NCBI RefSeq assembly: GCF_900205755.1
Contig: NZ_OANS01000005.1
Span: 86,427 to 150,426, forward strand
DNA: 64,000 nucleotides
From: Polynucleobacter meluiroseus
GTDB taxonomy: Bacteria > Pseudomonadota > Gammaproteobacteria > Burkholderiales > Burkholderiaceae
Reading direction: 5' to 3'
Positions 1 through 10,809 of this stretch are shown piece after piece. A program made the position numbers and the translations under genes. The notes under the pieces were generated by a model. It made no database searches and had not been told where the DNA came from. It saw only the letters and a program-made list of their open reading frames with translations. Each line of letters begins with the position of its first letter. Within the stretch, counting starts at the first letter, position 1.

Positions 1-615
1 CATCCACTTACCGGCAAGCTTTGCTATCGCTTACCCGAGTTTGAGATTGAGATGCCATTCAAACCGGCTGACTTTACGCAAGTCAACCATCTTATGAACC
101 GATCTTTGGTTAGTAGGGCGCTTCGCTTATTGGAGATGAAGCCAAGCGATCGGGTGCTTGATTTGTTTTGCGGTATTGGCAATTTCACATTACCTCTTGC
201 CCGACGTTCAAATAGCGTCTTGGGCATCGAAGGTCTTGCCAGCCTCACCAGTCGTGCACAAGCGAATGCAGAACATAACGGACTGACGCAGAAAGTGCAT
301 TTTATGCAGAGCGACTTATTTAAAGTCAGCTCTGAAACGATTGCCTCGTGGGGAAAAGCGGATCGCTGGCTAATGGATCCCCCGCGTGAAGGCGCGATGG
401 AGATTTGTAAGGCACTCGCCGAGCTGCATCAAAGTAAAAGTGATCTATTGCCACAGAGAATTGTGTATGTATCTTGCAATCCCAAAACACTTGCAAGAGA
501 TGCTGATATTTTGTGTCATCAAGCAGGCTACACATTAAAGAGTGCCGGTATTGTCAATATGTTCCCCCATACCTCGCATGTGGAATCGATGGCAGTTTTT
601 GAGTTGTGTAGTTAG
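1..615 (+). CDS. rlmD: 23S rRNA (uracil-5-)-methyltransferase RlmD, C-terminal part
   Basis: The reading frame is open from base 1, so this is the 3' end (204 codons) of a gene that starts outside the window. It encodes the SAM-dependent methyltransferase domain of the RumA/RlmD family, which makes m5U in 23S rRNA. Visible motifs are the family signature FKPADFTQVN, the SAM-binding loop VLDLFCGIGNFTL, the substrate-side DPPREGA, and YVSCNP, whose cysteine (about codon 159 of the fragment) is the catalytic nucleophile in the family. The N-terminal TRAM domain and FeS-cluster cysteines would lie upstream, so RlmD versus RlmC or TrmA cannot be settled from the fragment alone. RlmD is preferred because of the PAD-F-QVN context. 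The gene ends at a terminator shared with the convergent neighbour. Confidence 0.88.
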   Translation, partial: HPLTGKLCYRLPEFEIEMPFKPADFTQVNHLMNRSLVSRALRLLEMKPSDRVLDLFCGIGNFTLPLARRSNSVLGIEGLASLTSRAQANAEHNGLTQKVHFMQSDLFKVSSETIASWGKADRWLMDPPREGAMEICKALAELHQSKSDLLPQRIVYVSCNPKTLARDADILCHQAGYTLKSAGIVNMFPHTSHVESMAVFELCS

Positions 616-630
616 TAATTGCCAATAAAA

Positions 631-652
631 AAGGCGCCCCTAAGAGCGCCTT
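631..652. terminator. Bidirectional intrinsic terminator
   Basis: AAGGCGC (631-637) and GCGCCTT (646-652) form a 7-bp stem with an 8-nt loop. An A-run lies on the left (627-632) and T-rich sequence on the right, so the hairpin can serve both the rlmD end and the convergent BI-1 gene end. Confidence 0.75.
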
Positions 653-671
653 GTCGTTTTCGCAAGCTTAC

Positions 672-1373
672 TTAGTCGCGATTACCGCCAACAATGCCCA
701 GTAAGGCTAACAAGTTGGTAAAGATGTTGTAGACATCTAAGTAAATTGCCAGCGTGGCCATAATGTAGTTTGTTTCACCACCATTGATGATGCGCTGAAC
801 ATCAACCAGAATAAAGGCTGAAAAGATGCCGATCGCAACCACCATTACCGTCAACATTAATGCAGGCAACTGCAGCCAAATATTGGCTACCGAGGCAACA
901 ATCAGAAGTAGCACGCCCACCATTAACCATTTGCCAAGACCGGCAAAGTCGCTCTTGCTTACCGTGGCGATGGTAGCCATGACAGCAAAAATAGCCGCTG
1001 TGCCACCAAAGGACAGCATGATCAGTGAGGCGCCGTTGCTGTAGCTGTTTAAGGTGTATCCCACTAAGCGGGACATCATGACGCCCATGAAGAAGGTAAA
1101 GCCTAGCAAGAGCAGAACACCTAAGCCAGTATCTTTATTTTTCTCAATAGCCCAGAAGAATCCAAAAGCAATGGCCATAAAGAGGATAAAGCCCATAAAT
1201 GGACTTTCAGCAAATAAACTGAAGCCAGTTGCGACACCTAGCCATGCCCCAATCACCGTCGGAATCATGGAAAGCGCTAATAAGGCGTAGGTATTGCGCA
1301 GGACGCGGTTGCGCACCTGAACTGTAGTGATCGAGCCAGATTGCCCGAATCCGAAAGAGTTAAGATCGCTCAT
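672..1373 (-). CDS. Bax inhibitor-1/YccA family membrane protein
   Basis: A 233-residue protein with about seven hydrophobic segments that cover most of its length after a short polar N-terminus (MSDLNSFGFGQSGS). This is the layout of the BI-1/YccA (UPF0005, TMBIM) family of inner-membrane proteins. In E. coli YccA interacts with the FtsH protease, whose regulators HflK and HflC are encoded about 10 kb away here, but that link is inference. The ATG at 1373 is chosen over an in-frame TTG at 1391 because AGGGAG lies 7-8 nt upstream of it. The C-terminal DVYNIFTNLLALLGI is typical of bacterial members. The gene is monocistronic and converges on rlmD. Confidence 0.85.
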   Translation of the reverse strand: MSDLNSFGFGQSGSITTVQVRNRVLRNTYALLALSMIPTVIGAWLGVATGFSLFAESPFMGFILFMAIAFGFFWAIEKNKDTGLGVLLLLGFTFFMGVMMSRLVGYTLNSYSNGASLIMLSFGGTAAIFAVMATIATVSKSDFAGLGKWLMVGVLLLIVASVANIWLQLPALMLTVMVVAIGIFSAFILVDVQRIINGGETNYIMATLAIYLDVYNIFTNLLALLGIVGGNRD

Positions 1374-1548
1374 ATTGACTCCCTTTTTCAAGTGAATAAC
1401 AAGAACCCATCAGGGTTATGGCCCTAAGTATAGACAAAATGGGGAAATATATAGCTCTTAGTAGAAAAGACTACAAAGTATGGGGTTATGCCTATTAAAT
1501 TCAATGGCTTAGCACGGCTTTACTTAGGGTAAATACGGTCGGGCATTG

Positions 1549-1627
1549 TATAATTCGGGGGTTTGTTGAGTAAGTAGCATTCTCTGAAAGGGTAGGAAGC
1601 TCCCCCCAGATTCTCTCCTACTTACTT
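1549..1627 (+). promoter_or_regulatory. Putative ndk promoter and structured leader
   Basis: A perfect -10 hexamer TATAAT lies at 1549-1554. The -35 is weak (no good TTGACA at 17 nt). Transcription from it would give a leader of about 100 nt before the ndk ATG. Inside the leader AGTAAGTAG (1569-1577) pairs with CTACTTACT (1618-1626), enclosing about 40 nt with a C-run. Its function is unknown and no known riboswitch was recognised. The rest of the 1374-1662 gap shows only AT-rich sequence. Confidence 0.45.
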
Positions 1628-1662
1628 AATACCTATTTTTGAAATTACTTTTGGAGTTTTGC

Positions 1663-2088
1663 ATGGCTATTGAGCGCACCCTTTCTATTATCAAACCTGA
1701 CGCAGTGGCAAAAAATGTCATTGGGAAAATCTATGACCGTTTTGAATCTGCTGGTTTAAAGGTGATTGCCTCAAGAATGGCACATTTGTCTCAGGCTGAA
1801 GCAGAACAGTTCTACGCTGTTCACGCTGCCCGTCCTTTTTTCAAAGACTTAGTGAGCTTCATGATCTCAGGCCCTGTGATGATTCAGGTACTTGAAGGTG
1901 AAGGCGCGATTGCTAAGAATCGTGACTTGATGGGTGCGACTGATCCAAAGAAAGCGGATGCTGGCACGATTCGTGCTGACTTCGCAGATAGCATTGACGC
2001 AAATGCAGTTCACGGCTCAGACGCTCCAGAAACAGCTGCTGTAGAAGTTGCTTTCTTCTTCGCCGGCATGAATGTTTTTAATAGTTAA
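1663..2088 (+). CDS. ndk: Nucleoside diphosphate kinase
   Basis: A full-length Ndk of 141 residues, which transfers the gamma phosphate from ATP to nucleoside diphosphates through a phosphohistidine. The N-terminus [15 protein letters not shown] carries the lysine of the IKPDA motif. The active-site histidine is H117 in [10 protein letters not shown], the same number as in E. coli. The start at 1663 is preferred over an upstream in-frame TTG because it matches the family N-terminus and GGAG sits 6 nt upstream. It is the first gene of a forward block leading to rlmN. Confidence 0.97.
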   Translation: MAIERTLSIIKPDAVAKNVIGKIYDRFESAGLKVIASRMAHLSQAEAEQFYAVHAARPFFKDLVSFMISGPVMIQVLEGEGAIAKNRDLMGATDPKKADAGTIRADFADSIDANAVHGSDAPETAAVEVAFFFAGMNVFNS

Positions 2089-2122
2089 TTTCGCTTCTTC
2101 ATTTAAAGCATAAGAAGTCGCA

Positions 2123-3298
2123 TTGACCTCCCCGCGCGTAAATCTCTTAGATTTTGACGCTGACCAGATGGCGGCGTATGTCGCGGGGCTAAACGAAAAA
2201 CCGTTTAGAGCAAAACAACTCATGCAATGGATTCACCAACGCGGTGTATCCAATATTAACGACATGAGCGATTTGGCTAAAGGATTTAGAGCCACCTTGC
2301 TTGAAAAAGCAGAGGTAGTTTCTCTCCCTGTGATTCGAGATGAGCAGGCGAATGATGGCACGCGCAAGTGGCTTCTGGACGTGGGCGCCGGTAACGCAGT
2401 GGAGTCTGTGTTTATCCCAGAAGATGACCGAGGCACTCTCTGTATTTCTTCTCAAGCAGGTTGCGCTGTTAACTGCCGCTTCTGTTCAACGGGATATCAA
2501 GGGTTTTCACGCAATCTCACTTCCGGTGAAATCATCGGTCAATTGTGGTTTGCTGAGCATCTGTTGCGTAACGATCCCATGGCCGTTCGTCGAATGGAGA
2601 CTTATCCAACGCCTGGCTGGGAACATACTGGACGGGTGATTTCTAATGTCGTTTTAATGGGCATGGGTGAGCCTCTACTTAATTACGATCAGGTTCTTCC
2701 CGCACTTCGTTTGATGCTGGACGATCGAGCCTATGGTTTGTCGAGACGTCGTGTCACCGTTTCTACTTCAGGTGTCGTACCCATGATGGATCGCTTGGCG
2801 CAAGACTGCCCCGTTGCATTGGCAGTTTCATTGCATGCGCCCAATGATGCATTGCGCGATCAATTAGTGCCACTCAATCAAAAATATCCCTTAAGGGAGT
2901 TATTAGCAGCGTGTGAGCGCTACCTGCCTTTTGCGCCAAGGGATTTCTTAACCTTTGAATATTGCATGCTTGATGGCGTGAATGATTCTGATGTCCAGGC
3001 AAAAGAACTGGTGCGTTTACTCAATGGCATTAAATGCAAAGTGAACCTCATTCCATTTAATCCTTTCCCAGAATCTGGGTTGAAGCGTTCACCGCCACAA
3101 CGCATTCAGGCATTTGCTAATATTTTGTTAAATGCCGGCATGGTAGCAACTGTGCGCAAAACTCGCGGTGATGATATCGCCGCTGCTTGCGGACAATTAG
3201 CAGGTGACGTGATCGATCGTACTCGCGTGCGCGAGCGTGACGTGCATGCTGCCGACATTATTCAGCCAATACAGTGGCTCGACAAATTAGATTCTTGA
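2123..3298 (+). CDS. rlmN: Dual-specificity 23S rRNA/tRNA adenine-C2 methyltransferase
   Basis: A radical-SAM enzyme of 391 residues that methylates C2 of A2503 in 23S rRNA and A37 in some tRNAs. The CxxxCxxC iron-sulfur motif is C114-C118-C121 in CAVNCRFC. The second methyl-carrying cysteine is about C356 in AACGQLAG. The N-terminal [12 protein letters not shown] aligns with the KINLLDL segment of E. coli RlmN, so translation must start upstream of the first ATG. TTG at 2123 is the best candidate, with a weak AAGAAG upstream. It follows ndk by 34 nt and precedes ispG, the usual betaproteobacterial order, but without a pilF or rodZ gene in between. Confidence 0.96.
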   Translation: MTSPRVNLLDFDADQMAAYVAGLNEKPFRAKQLMQWIHQRGVSNINDMSDLAKGFRATLLEKAEVVSLPVIRDEQANDGTRKWLLDVGAGNAVESVFIPEDDRGTLCISSQAGCAVNCRFCSTGYQGFSRNLTSGEIIGQLWFAEHLLRNDPMAVRRMETYPTPGWEHTGRVISNVVLMGMGEPLLNYDQVLPALRLMLDDRAYGLSRRRVTVSTSGVVPMMDRLAQDCPVALAVSLHAPNDALRDQLVPLNQKYPLRELLAACERYLPFAPRDFLTFEYCMLDGVNDSDVQAKELVRLLNGIKCKVNLIPFNPFPESGLKRSPPQRIQAFANILLNAGMVATVRKTRGDDIAAACGQLAGDVIDRTRVRERDVHAADIIQPIQWLDKLDS

Positions 3299-3326
3299 TA
3301 GGGTCATTTAATTCCCTTTGGTTTTT

Positions 3327-4595
3327 ATGAGCTCAATTCTCTCTACCCCGTCTCCCTTACCACTTGGCCCAGCAGCAAAGCGGGCTACACGTCAAGCAAC
3401 GATCGCTTGGAAGACCAATATCATCACCGTGGGTGGCGATGCACCAGTACGCGTGCAATCCATGACGAATACCGATACAGCTGATGCAATTGGAACCGCG
3501 ATTCAGGTGAAAGAATTAGCGCGCGCTGGCTCGGAGATGGTGCGTATTACTGTTGATACGCCTGCGGCCGCGGCCGCAGTTCCTTATATTCGTGAACAGC
3601 TCGACAAGATGGATGTTTTGGTGCCGTTGATCGGCGATTTTCATTACAACGGTCACACCTTATTAAATGACTACCCTGATTGCGCTCAGGCTTTATCCAA
3701 ATATCGTATTAATCCAGGTAATGTAGGTAAGGGCGCTAAGCGCGATCCCCAATTTGCTCAAATGATTGAGGCAGCTTGTAAGTACGATAAACCGATTCGA
3801 ATTGGCGTGAATTGGGGCAGTCTAGATCAAGACCTCCTTGCCAGCATCATGGATAGCAATGCTGCCTTGCCAGTTCCCAAGACGGCCCAAGAGGTCATGA
3901 TTGAGGCTTTGATTCAGTCAGCTTTGCAGTCTGCTGAAAAAGCAGTTGAGCTTGGTATAAATCCCAACCAAATTTTGCTCTCCTGTAAGGTCAGTAAGGT
4001 ACAAGATTTGGTGGCTGTGTATCGCGATTTGGCAAGGCGCTCAGACTACCCCTTGCATTTGGGTTTAACTGAAGCGGGCATGGGCAGCAAGGGGATTGTT
4101 TCTTCGACAGCGGCGATGGCCATTCTTTTGCAAGAGGGCATTGGCGATACGATTCGCGTTTCTCTGACGCCTGATCCAGGCGCTCCCCGTGAAAATGAAG
4201 TGATCGTGGCGCAAGAAATATTGCAGACGATGGGATTGCGGCATTTCACGCCGATGGTGATTGCTTGTCCAGGATGCGGTAGAACCACGAGCACCACCTT
4301 TCAAGAGTTAGCCGCCAATATTCAATCTTATTTGCGCCAACAAATGCCGCTTTGGAAGAAATCCCATCCCGGCGTAGAAAATATGAACGTAGCCGTGATG
4401 GGTTGTATTGTGAATGGTCCCGGCGAAAGTAAGCATGCCAATATTGGAATCTCACTCCCTGGCACAGGTGAAGCTCCAGCAGCACCGGTTTTCGTTGACG
4501 GACAAAAAGTAAAAACTTTACGCGGCGATCGCATTGCTGAAGATTTTCAGGTGATTGTTGACGAGTACGTGCAGCGTCATTACGCACCCAAATAA
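3327..4595 (+). CDS. ispG: 4-hydroxy-3-methylbut-2-en-1-yl diphosphate synthase
   Basis: IspG (GcpE) of 422 residues, which converts MEcPP to HMBPP in the MEP isoprenoid pathway using a 4Fe-4S cluster. The N-terminal TIM barrel contains [11 protein letters not shown] and, downstream, INPGNVGKG. The cluster ligands are C314 and C317 in ACPGCGRT and C360 in [13 protein letters not shown] 3327 is chosen over an in-frame TTG at 3318. No clear ribosome binding site precedes either. hisS follows after 24 nt, so the two are probably cotranscribed. Confidence 0.97.
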   Translation: MSSILSTPSPLPLGPAAKRATRQATIAWKTNIITVGGDAPVRVQSMTNTDTADAIGTAIQVKELARAGSEMVRITVDTPAAAAAVPYIREQLDKMDVLVPLIGDFHYNGHTLLNDYPDCAQALSKYRINPGNVGKGAKRDPQFAQMIEAACKYDKPIRIGVNWGSLDQDLLASIMDSNAALPVPKTAQEVMIEALIQSALQSAEKAVELGINPNQILLSCKVSKVQDLVAVYRDLARRSDYPLHLGLTEAGMGSKGIVSSTAAMAILLQEGIGDTIRVSLTPDPGAPRENEVIVAQEILQTMGLRHFTPMVIACPGCGRTTSTTFQELAANIQSYLRQQMPLWKKSHPGVENMNVAVMGCIVNGPGESKHANIGISLPGTGEAPAAPVFVDGQKVKTLRGDRIAEDFQVIVDEYVQRHYAPK

Positions 4596-4619
4596 AAATA
4601 GAAGAAACGAAGCGCAACA

Positions 4620-5948
4620 ATGACTGAACAAACCTCTTCAGATAAAGCCCCTAAAGCTCAAAAAATTAACGGCGTACGGGGCATGAATGATCTTTTGCCT
4701 GGCGATGCTGCCCAGTGGTTTCATCTTGAGCATGTTTTTCGTGATCTCACTAGAGCGTATGGATATGAATTTTTAAGAACGCCCATCGTCGAAGCGACCG
4801 CTGTTTTCCAGCGGGGTATAGGTGAAGTAACCGATATCGTTGAGAAGGAAATGTACTCCTTCGAAGACCGCCTGAATGGCGAGCAATTGACCTTGCGCCC
4901 AGAAGGAACGGCAGCCTTGGTGCGCGCTGTGATTGAGAATAATTTACTCTACGAGGGTCCTAAGCGCCTTTGGTATAGCGGACCCATGTTTCGTCATGAG
5001 CGTCCTCAGCGCGGCCGTTATCGCCAATTTCATCAGTTTGGTATAGAGGCCCTTGGTTTTGCTGGTCCGGACATTGATGCTGAGATCATCTTGATGGGCC
5101 AACGCCTCTGGGATGAGCTTGGTCTCAAAGGCGTGCGTTTAGAAATCAATTCCCTCGGACAAGCTCCTGAGCGCGCTGAACATCGCGCTGCCTTAGTGGT
5201 GTATTTCGAGCAGCATCGAGATTTACTGGATGAGGACTCTGTCCGACGCTTAGGTACCAATCCTTTACGTATTCTGGACTCCAAAAATCCAGCAATGCAG
5301 GAGTTAATTGAGGGTGCGCCAAAACTCCTAGATTTTTTAGGGGAAGAGTCTTTGAAGCATTTTGAAGGTGTGCAGACCTTGCTTAAGGCGAACAATATTC
5401 CTTGCAAAATTAATCCTAGACTAGTGCGCGGGCTAGATTATTACAACTTGACTGTATTTGAGTGGATTACCGAAGAGCTTGGTGCGCAAGGCACTATTGC
5501 TGGCGGTGGTCGCTATGATCCCTTGATTGAGCGGATGGGCGGCAAGGCAGCGACTGCTTGTGGATGGGCCATGGGAATGGAACGTGTCCTAGAGTTGATG
5601 AAGGTATCGGGCTCCTTGCCTGAGCCCCAAGCGCAATGCGATGTCTTTGTCTTGCATCAGGGCGGTGAAACATTAATTACCGCCTTGGTTGTCGCTGAAC
5701 GCCTGCGTAGCGCGGGAATTGATGTCATTCTGTTTTGTCCTGCCGATGGTCAAACGGCCAGCTTCAAGTCGCAAATGAAGAAAGCAGATGCTAGTGGAGC
5801 AAGCTATGCAGTCATTATTGGACCAGATGAATTAGCCAAGAATGAAGCTCAACTCAAAGACCTTCGCGGAACCGGAAACCAGCAGGCAATCCCTTTAGAC
5901 GGGGTTGTTGAAGGGGTCATTGACGCTATTGTTGGCGCTACGGAATAG
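4620..5948 (+). CDS. hisS: Histidyl-tRNA synthetase
   Basis: A class II aminoacyl-tRNA synthetase of 442 residues. Class II motif 2 is at [19 protein letters not shown]. The histidine-binding signatures are [15 protein letters not shown] and [14 protein letters not shown], and an anticodon-binding domain with VFVLHQGGE follows. The N-terminus [13 protein letters not shown] is the standard HisRS start after a short polar extension. It is a complete catalytic enzyme, unlike the paralogous regulatory subunit HisZ encoded 8 kb downstream. It lies in the ispG-hisS-yfgM-bamB-der series. Confidence 0.97.
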   Translation: MTEQTSSDKAPKAQKINGVRGMNDLLPGDAAQWFHLEHVFRDLTRAYGYEFLRTPIVEATAVFQRGIGEVTDIVEKEMYSFEDRLNGEQLTLRPEGTAALVRAVIENNLLYEGPKRLWYSGPMFRHERPQRGRYRQFHQFGIEALGFAGPDIDAEIILMGQRLWDELGLKGVRLEINSLGQAPERAEHRAALVVYFEQHRDLLDEDSVRRLGTNPLRILDSKNPAMQELIEGAPKLLDFLGEESLKHFEGVQTLLKANNIPCKINPRLVRGLDYYNLTVFEWITEELGAQGTIAGGGRYDPLIERMGGKAATACGWAMGMERVLELMKVSGSLPEPQAQCDVFVLHQGGETLITALVVAERLRSAGIDVILFCPADGQTASFKSQMKKADASGASYAVIIGPDELAKNEAQLKDLRGTGNQQAIPLDGVVEGVIDAIVGATE

Positions 5949-6019
5949 AATTGGCTTTATTGTTGGTACATTAACCTCAAATCATTATTTAAATTCGTAC
6001 TTAATTCGCTTGGATTGAC

Positions 6020-6679
6020 ATGCCTTTAGACCTAGAAGAACAAGAACAGCTGGACCAATTCAAAGCCTTTTGGCAAAAGTACCGTAATCTGATTACCGGA
6101 GTACTTACCGCATTGCTCCTCACGTACGCGGCTTATAGCGCTTATCAGTGGTGGAGCAATAGCCAAGCATTAGCTGCTTCACAGCTATATGAAACGATGA
6201 TCTCTGCGATTAACAAAGGCGACAAAGACCAAGCTTTTCTGGCTGCTAACGACATGCAAAAAGACTTTAGTCGCACCCCTTATGCGGCGATGGCTAGCCT
6301 GGTCGCCGCTAAGCTGGCTTCTGATGCAGGGGACGGCGCCCAGGAAATGACTTATTTGCGTTGGACTGCACAGCATGCTTCTAATCATGGCTACCAAGCC
6401 TTGGCAAAATTGCGCTTAATTAGCCAGCTCACCGATCAAGGATCAGCGGCTGATTTAGCTGAGGCCGATGTCATGCTGAAAGAAAAGCCAGTCAAGGGCT
6501 TTGAGGCTTTGTGGTTGGAGCGTCGTGGTGATTGGTATTTAGCGCAGAAGAATACGCAAGAAGCGCGCTCAAGTTATGAGGCCGCTTGGCAACAGTTGAA
6601 TCAAACCAAAGAATTTCCGGAAGAGGCGCGGCGCTTGCTTAAGGTGAAATTAGATGCGGTAGGGGGAGTAGCTCAATGA
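6020..6679 (+). CDS. YfgM-like tetratricopeptide protein (ancillary SecYEG translocon subunit)
   Basis: A 219-residue protein with a short cytoplasmic start (MPLDLEEQEQLDQFKAFWQKY), one membrane segment (about residues 23-45, ending in YQWWSNSQ) and a TPR-like periplasmic region. This is the TPR_21/YfgM architecture. In E. coli YfgM sits at the Sec translocon with PpiD. The gene lies between hisS and bamB exactly as in many gammaproteobacteria and betaproteobacteria, which supports the family call. Its stop overlaps the bamB start by 4 nt (ATGA). Confidence 0.88.
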   Translation: MPLDLEEQEQLDQFKAFWQKYRNLITGVLTALLLTYAAYSAYQWWSNSQALAASQLYETMISAINKGDKDQAFLAANDMQKDFSRTPYAAMASLVAAKLASDAGDGAQEMTYLRWTAQHASNHGYQALAKLRLISQLTDQGSAADLAEADVMLKEKPVKGFEALWLERRGDWYLAQKNTQEARSSYEAAWQQLNQTKEFPEEARRLLKVKLDAVGGVAQ

Positions 6680-7833
6680 GATTTACATCTAAACCGATGC
6701 AACAGTGGCTTCGCGCTACTTTGGTCATGAGCATGGCAGCGGCTGTTTTGGTGGGCTGCTCAGGAAATTCGAGAACGCATAAGCCAGCAGAATTGGTGAA
6801 GGTTTCTAATCAATTTGATTTGTCACCCGTTTGGTCCGCGAATATAGGCTCTTCAGAGTCGTTTAATTTTCATCCTGCTGTGGCTGGTGATGCGGTCTAT
6901 GCCGCTTCCAACCGCGGCAACTTAGCAAAACTGGATCTTAAGACGGGCAACAAGGTTTGGGAGGTTTCGGTGCCTGATCGCCTGTCGATTGGACCCGGAT
7001 CAGATGGACGCGTAACAGCGGTCGTCACCACTAAGGGCACTGTCTATGCTTATGACGATACGGGCAAGGCGCTTTGGAATGTGAATGTGGGTAGCGAGGT
7101 ATTAACTGAGCCTGTAGTTGCCGGAGGCGTGGTCGTCATTCGCGCCTTGGACAACCGCTTTATTGGTTTAGATGAACTCACTGGCGCACGTAAATGGATT
7201 TATCAACGTCAACAGACAGCTTTGTCCTTGCGGGTTGGTTATGGCATGCTCGCAATTGGAAATGAAGTAATTGTGACTGGCTTTGCGGGCGGTCGCTTCG
7301 GCATGATTGCATTAGCCAATGGCGGATTAGTTTGGGAAAGCCCAATCTCCTTTCCCAAAGGATTCTCTGAAATTGAACGTCTGAATGATGTCACTGCAAA
7401 ACCCAGCATGCAAGGTGAAATTATTTGTGCAGTGTCTTATCAAGGGCGCGTAGGCTGTGGTCAGGCGCGTACTGGCAACCTCATTTGGTTCAAGGATTAT
7501 TCAAGCTACACTGGCACTGCGCAAAGCGCGGAGATGGTGTTTTCTTCGAATGAAAAGTCTTATGTGACCGCATTTGCGACCAAAGACGGTACGCAGATTT
7601 GGGAAAACACCCAACTCACTTTTAGAGATGTTGGCGAGTCTTTAGCCGTCGGCAGAGTGTTGCTAGTAGGCGATGCCGAAGGTTATGTTCATGCACTCGA
7701 TCAATCGAATGGCGAAATGTTAGCCCGCATTCGTCATGACAGCTCACCAATCTCAGCGGCACCCATTTCAGCAGGAGGCCTCATTTTGATTCAGTCCCAA
7801 GGCGGCAAACTCGCGGCGTACAGTCCCAAATGA
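6676..7833 (+). CDS. bamB: Outer membrane assembly lipoprotein BamB
   Basis: A lipoprotein of 385 residues in the BAM complex, which inserts beta-barrel proteins into the outer membrane. The signal peptide ends in the lipobox LVGC, with C28 as the lipidated residue. The mature part consists of repeated PQQ/WD-like blades, for example [24 protein letters not shown] and GTQIWENT, which build the eight-bladed propeller. It starts inside the upstream stop codon and its own stop overlaps der by 4 nt, so translation of yfgM, bamB and der is probably coupled. Confidence 0.95.
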   Translation: MRFTSKPMQQWLRATLVMSMAAAVLVGCSGNSRTHKPAELVKVSNQFDLSPVWSANIGSSESFNFHPAVAGDAVYAASNRGNLAKLDLKTGNKVWEVSVPDRLSIGPGSDGRVTAVVTTKGTVYAYDDTGKALWNVNVGSEVLTEPVVAGGVVVIRALDNRFIGLDELTGARKWIYQRQQTALSLRVGYGMLAIGNEVIVTGFAGGRFGMIALANGGLVWESPISFPKGFSEIERLNDVTAKPSMQGEIICAVSYQGRVGCGQARTGNLIWFKDYSSYTGTAQSAEMVFSSNEKSYVTAFATKDGTQIWENTQLTFRDVGESLAVGRVLLVGDAEGYVHALDQSNGEMLARIRHDSSPISAAPISAGGLILIQSQGGKLAAYSPK

Positions 7834-9194
7834 ACCCAGTCATCACCATAGTTGGTCGTCCTAATGTTGGAAAGTCGACCCTCTTTAATCGCTTAACGCG
7901 CTCTAGAGATGCGCTTGTTGCCGACTTTTCCGGCTTAACGCGAGATCGTCACTACGGCAAAGGTCGTATTGGTGAGCGTCCTTTTATTTGTGTGGATACG
8001 GGTGGCTTCGAGCCCGTTGCCAAGACCGGCATTGTGGCCGAGATGGCTAAGCAAACTAAGCAAGCCGTCGCTGAATCTGACATCATTATTTTCTTGGTGG
8101 ATGGCCGCTTAGGCATGGCTCCCCAAGACCGCGTTATTGCCGATTTCTTACGCAAGACGGGCCGCCCTATTATTTTGGCGGTCAACAAAACAGAAGGCAT
8201 GCAAGCCGGCGTTGTCACGGCGGACTTTCATGAACTTGGTTTAGGTGAGCCATTTCCGATTTCATCAGCGCATGGTGATGGCGTTCGCGGCTTGATTGAC
8301 GATGCATTGGATTCTTTAGGCATCGCAGAGCCTGACCCAGAAGATCTGGTAAACGATCCTAACCGGCCAATGAAAATTGCCGTGGTGGGGCGTCCGAACG
8401 TTGGTAAGTCGACCCTGATCAATAAATTAATTGGCGAGGAGCGGGTGATCGCTTTTGATATGCCTGGAACCACGCGGGATGCGATTGAGGTGCCTTTTGA
8501 GCGCAATGGCAAGCCCTATATTTTGGTGGATACAGCGGGCTTACGCCGTCGCGGCAAAGTATTTGAGGCGATTGAAAAATTCTCGGTTGTGAAAACCTTG
8601 CAAGCCATTGCAGACTGCAATGTGGTCATCTTGATGTTAGATGCCCAACAAGATATCTCTGAGCAAGATGCGCATATTGCTGGATTTATCGTTGAGGCAG
8701 GTCGTGCGCTAGTGGTTGCCGTCAATAAATGGGATGGTCTTGATAGTTATGTGAAAGAGCGTGCCCGTTTAGAGATTGCTCAAAAACTACGCTTTCTAGA
8801 TTTTGCCAATGTGCATCCTATTTCAGCGATAAAAGGCACCGGCTTAAAGGAGCTCTTTCAGGATGTGGATGCTGCTTACGCGGCTGCAATCGCTAAGTTA
8901 CCGACACCTAAACTGACTCGTATCTTGGAGGAGGCTATTGAGCATCAGCAGCCTAAACGGGTAGGTATGGGTCGTCCGAAGCTGCGTTATGCGCACCAAG
9001 GCGGTATGAATCCCCCCATCGTGGTGATTCATGGAACTGCATTGAGTGGCGTAACTGATAGTTACAAACGCTATTTAGAGGGTCGCTTTAGAGAGGTCTT
9101 TAAATTGCGTGGTACGCCAATGCGAATCCAGATGAATACAGCAAAGAACCCTTATGTCGACGGGGATAAGGGTAAAAAAGGCCATAAGAAATAA
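7830..9194 (+). CDS. der: Ribosome biogenesis GTPase Der (EngA)
   Basis: A 454-residue protein with two tandem GTPase domains and a C-terminal KH-like domain, the layout unique to Der, which helps 50S subunit maturation. The first domain has GRPNVGKST at residues 9-17, DTGGF, and NKTE. The second has a second GRPNVGKST at about residue 188, DTAGL and NKWD. The C-terminus is basic ([10 protein letters not shown]). It is coupled to bamB by an ATGA overlap. A 138-nt gap then separates it from hfq. Confidence 0.98.
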   Translation: MNPVITIVGRPNVGKSTLFNRLTRSRDALVADFSGLTRDRHYGKGRIGERPFICVDTGGFEPVAKTGIVAEMAKQTKQAVAESDIIIFLVDGRLGMAPQDRVIADFLRKTGRPIILAVNKTEGMQAGVVTADFHELGLGEPFPISSAHGDGVRGLIDDALDSLGIAEPDPEDLVNDPNRPMKIAVVGRPNVGKSTLINKLIGEERVIAFDMPGTTRDAIEVPFERNGKPYILVDTAGLRRRGKVFEAIEKFSVVKTLQAIADCNVVILMLDAQQDISEQDAHIAGFIVEAGRALVVAVNKWDGLDSYVKERARLEIAQKLRFLDFANVHPISAIKGTGLKELFQDVDAAYAAAIAKLPTPKLTRILEEAIEHQQPKRVGMGRPKLRYAHQGGMNPPIVVIHGTALSGVTDSYKRYLEGRFREVFKLRGTPMRIQMNTAKNPYVDGDKGKKGHKK

Positions 9195-9332
9195 ACTGGC
9201 GTACAGTTTTACTTTTATAGCTAAACCCTACTTGAATTCCCACAATTAGACCCAATTTAAAGAGTATGTGCAGTAATTGCAGTCATCAATTAAAAAAGCA
9301 AGACTCCCTCAAAATAATGAATAAGGAGCAGT

Positions 9333-9575
9333 ATGAATAACAGCAAAACCCAATTGCTACAGGATCCCTTCCTCAACGCCTTGCGCAAAGAGCATGTTCC
9401 TGTATCTATTTACCTCGTTAATGGCATCAAATTACAAGGCAATATAGAGTCGTTTGATCAGTATGTCGTGCTCTTGCGCAATACCGTGACTCAAATGGTT
9501 TACAAGCACGCCATCTCCACGATCGTGCCTGCGCGCGCCGTTGAGTTCCGCACGGAAGAAGCTGACCCTGTATAA
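9333..9575 (+). CDS. hfq: RNA chaperone Hfq
   Basis: An 80-residue Sm-like protein that pairs small RNAs with mRNAs as a hexameric ring. The N-terminal helix [15 protein letters not shown] and the Sm1 segment [13 protein letters not shown] are nearly invariant in the family. The Sm2 [10 protein letters not shown] carries the conserved KH residues of the proximal face. The C-terminal tail is short. AAGGAG precedes the ATG by 6 nt. The frame of hflX begins inside its 3' end. Confidence 0.98.
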   Translation: MNNSKTQLLQDPFLNALRKEHVPVSIYLVNGIKLQGNIESFDQYVVLLRNTVTQMVYKHAISTIVPARAVEFRTEEADPV

Positions 9576-10809
9576 AACTGGGGTAGACGCGCCTAGAGCC
9601 GTCCTCGTTGGAGTCGATACTGGGCGTGAAGATTTTCCCGAAAGTATGGCGGAGCTCAGTCTATTGGCTGAAAGTGCTGGTTCAGTACCCACAGTCAGCG
9701 TGATTGCCCGTAAGGGTCGAACCGATCCCGCCTTATTTATCGGGTCTGGCAAGGCCAATGAGCTGAAAAAGGCGCTTGAAGAAAACAATGCTGAGTTGGC
9801 GATCTTCAATCACCCCTTATCGCCTTCGCAGCAACGAAACCTAGAGCGTCATATTGGCTTTCATGTGATGGATCGCACAGGCCTCATATTGGATATTTTT
9901 AGTCAAAGGGCACAAAGCCATATTGGTAAGACGCAAGTAGAGTTGGCACAAGTGCGTTATCAAATGTCCCGGCTGGTGCGAGCATGGAGCCATTTAGAGC
10001 GGCAAAAAGGGGGTATTGGCTTACGCGGTGGACCTGGCGAGACTCAGATGGAGTTAGATCGCCGTATTTTGGCTACCAAGGCCAAACGCCTAGAAAATGA
10101 GCTAGAAAAGCTTCAGCGCCAGCAAAGAACCCAAAGAAGGGCGCGCAATCGCAAGGATGTGTTCTCGGTATCGTTGGTTGGTTATACCAACGCCGGTAAA
10201 TCCACTCTTTTCAATACCCTTACGAAGGCGGGCACTTACGCAGCCGACCAGTTATTTGCTACTTTGGATACCACCTCGAGAAGGGTTCATTTGGAAGGGG
10301 TCGGTTCAATCGTGGTGTCAGACACCGTGGGCTTTATTCGGGATTTGCCTCACCAATTGGTGGAAGCCTTTAGGGCCACCTTGGATGAAACCATTCATGC
10401 AGACCTCATATTGCATGTAATTGATGCTTGTAGCCCCGTTTCTCGGGAGCAAAAATTAGAAGTAGAGGCAGTCTTGCGTGAAATTGGCGCTGACGATATC
10501 CCGCGCATTGAAGTCATGAATAAAATTGATCAGATGCCGCAGACCTTTTCAAAGGGGGCGCAGTTAGAGCGAGATTCAGAAGGCATTCCAAGCCAGATTT
10601 TCTTGTCAGCCAAAGACGGTCAGGGGCTGGATTTACTTCGGGCAGCCCTAGCTGAATGCTCTCAAATGACTGATAGAATAAGGGTTGAACACAATCGTGC
10701 AAAGACGCAAATGGCCCCGGATGAGTTTTTAGCCCCTTTACCCGAACGTCCAGAATCTTCTGAATTTAATCCTATCCCCCATAGAAAATACACACCTCAT
10801 GACGCGTAA
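9541..10809 (+). CDS. hflX: GTPase HflX
   Basis: A ribosome-binding GTPase of about 422 residues that can split stalled ribosomes. The N-terminal HflX domain ends in [14 protein letters not shown]. The G domain has [10 protein letters not shown], the switch [12 protein letters not shown] and NKID. The first plausible start is TTG 9541, 35 nt inside hfq and without a clear ribosome binding site. GGAAGAAG just downstream could instead serve a CTG at about 9568, so the exact start is uncertain. No ATG exists near the expected N-terminus. hflK begins within its last codons. Confidence 0.94.
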   Translation: MSSARKKLTLYKTGVDAPRAVLVGVDTGREDFPESMAELSLLAESAGSVPTVSVIARKGRTDPALFIGSGKANELKKALEENNAELAIFNHPLSPSQQRNLERHIGFHVMDRTGLILDIFSQRAQSHIGKTQVELAQVRYQMSRLVRAWSHLERQKGGIGLRGGPGETQMELDRRILATKAKRLENELEKLQRQQRTQRRARNRKDVFSVSLVGYTNAGKSTLFNTLTKAGTYAADQLFATLDTTSRRVHLEGVGSIVVSDTVGFIRDLPHQLVEAFRATLDETIHADLILHVIDACSPVSREQKLEVEAVLREIGADDIPRIEVMNKIDQMPQTFSKGAQLERDSEGIPSQIFLSAKDGQGLDLLRAALAECSQMTDRIRVEHNRAKTQMAPDEFLAPLPERPESSEFNPIPHRKYTPHDA

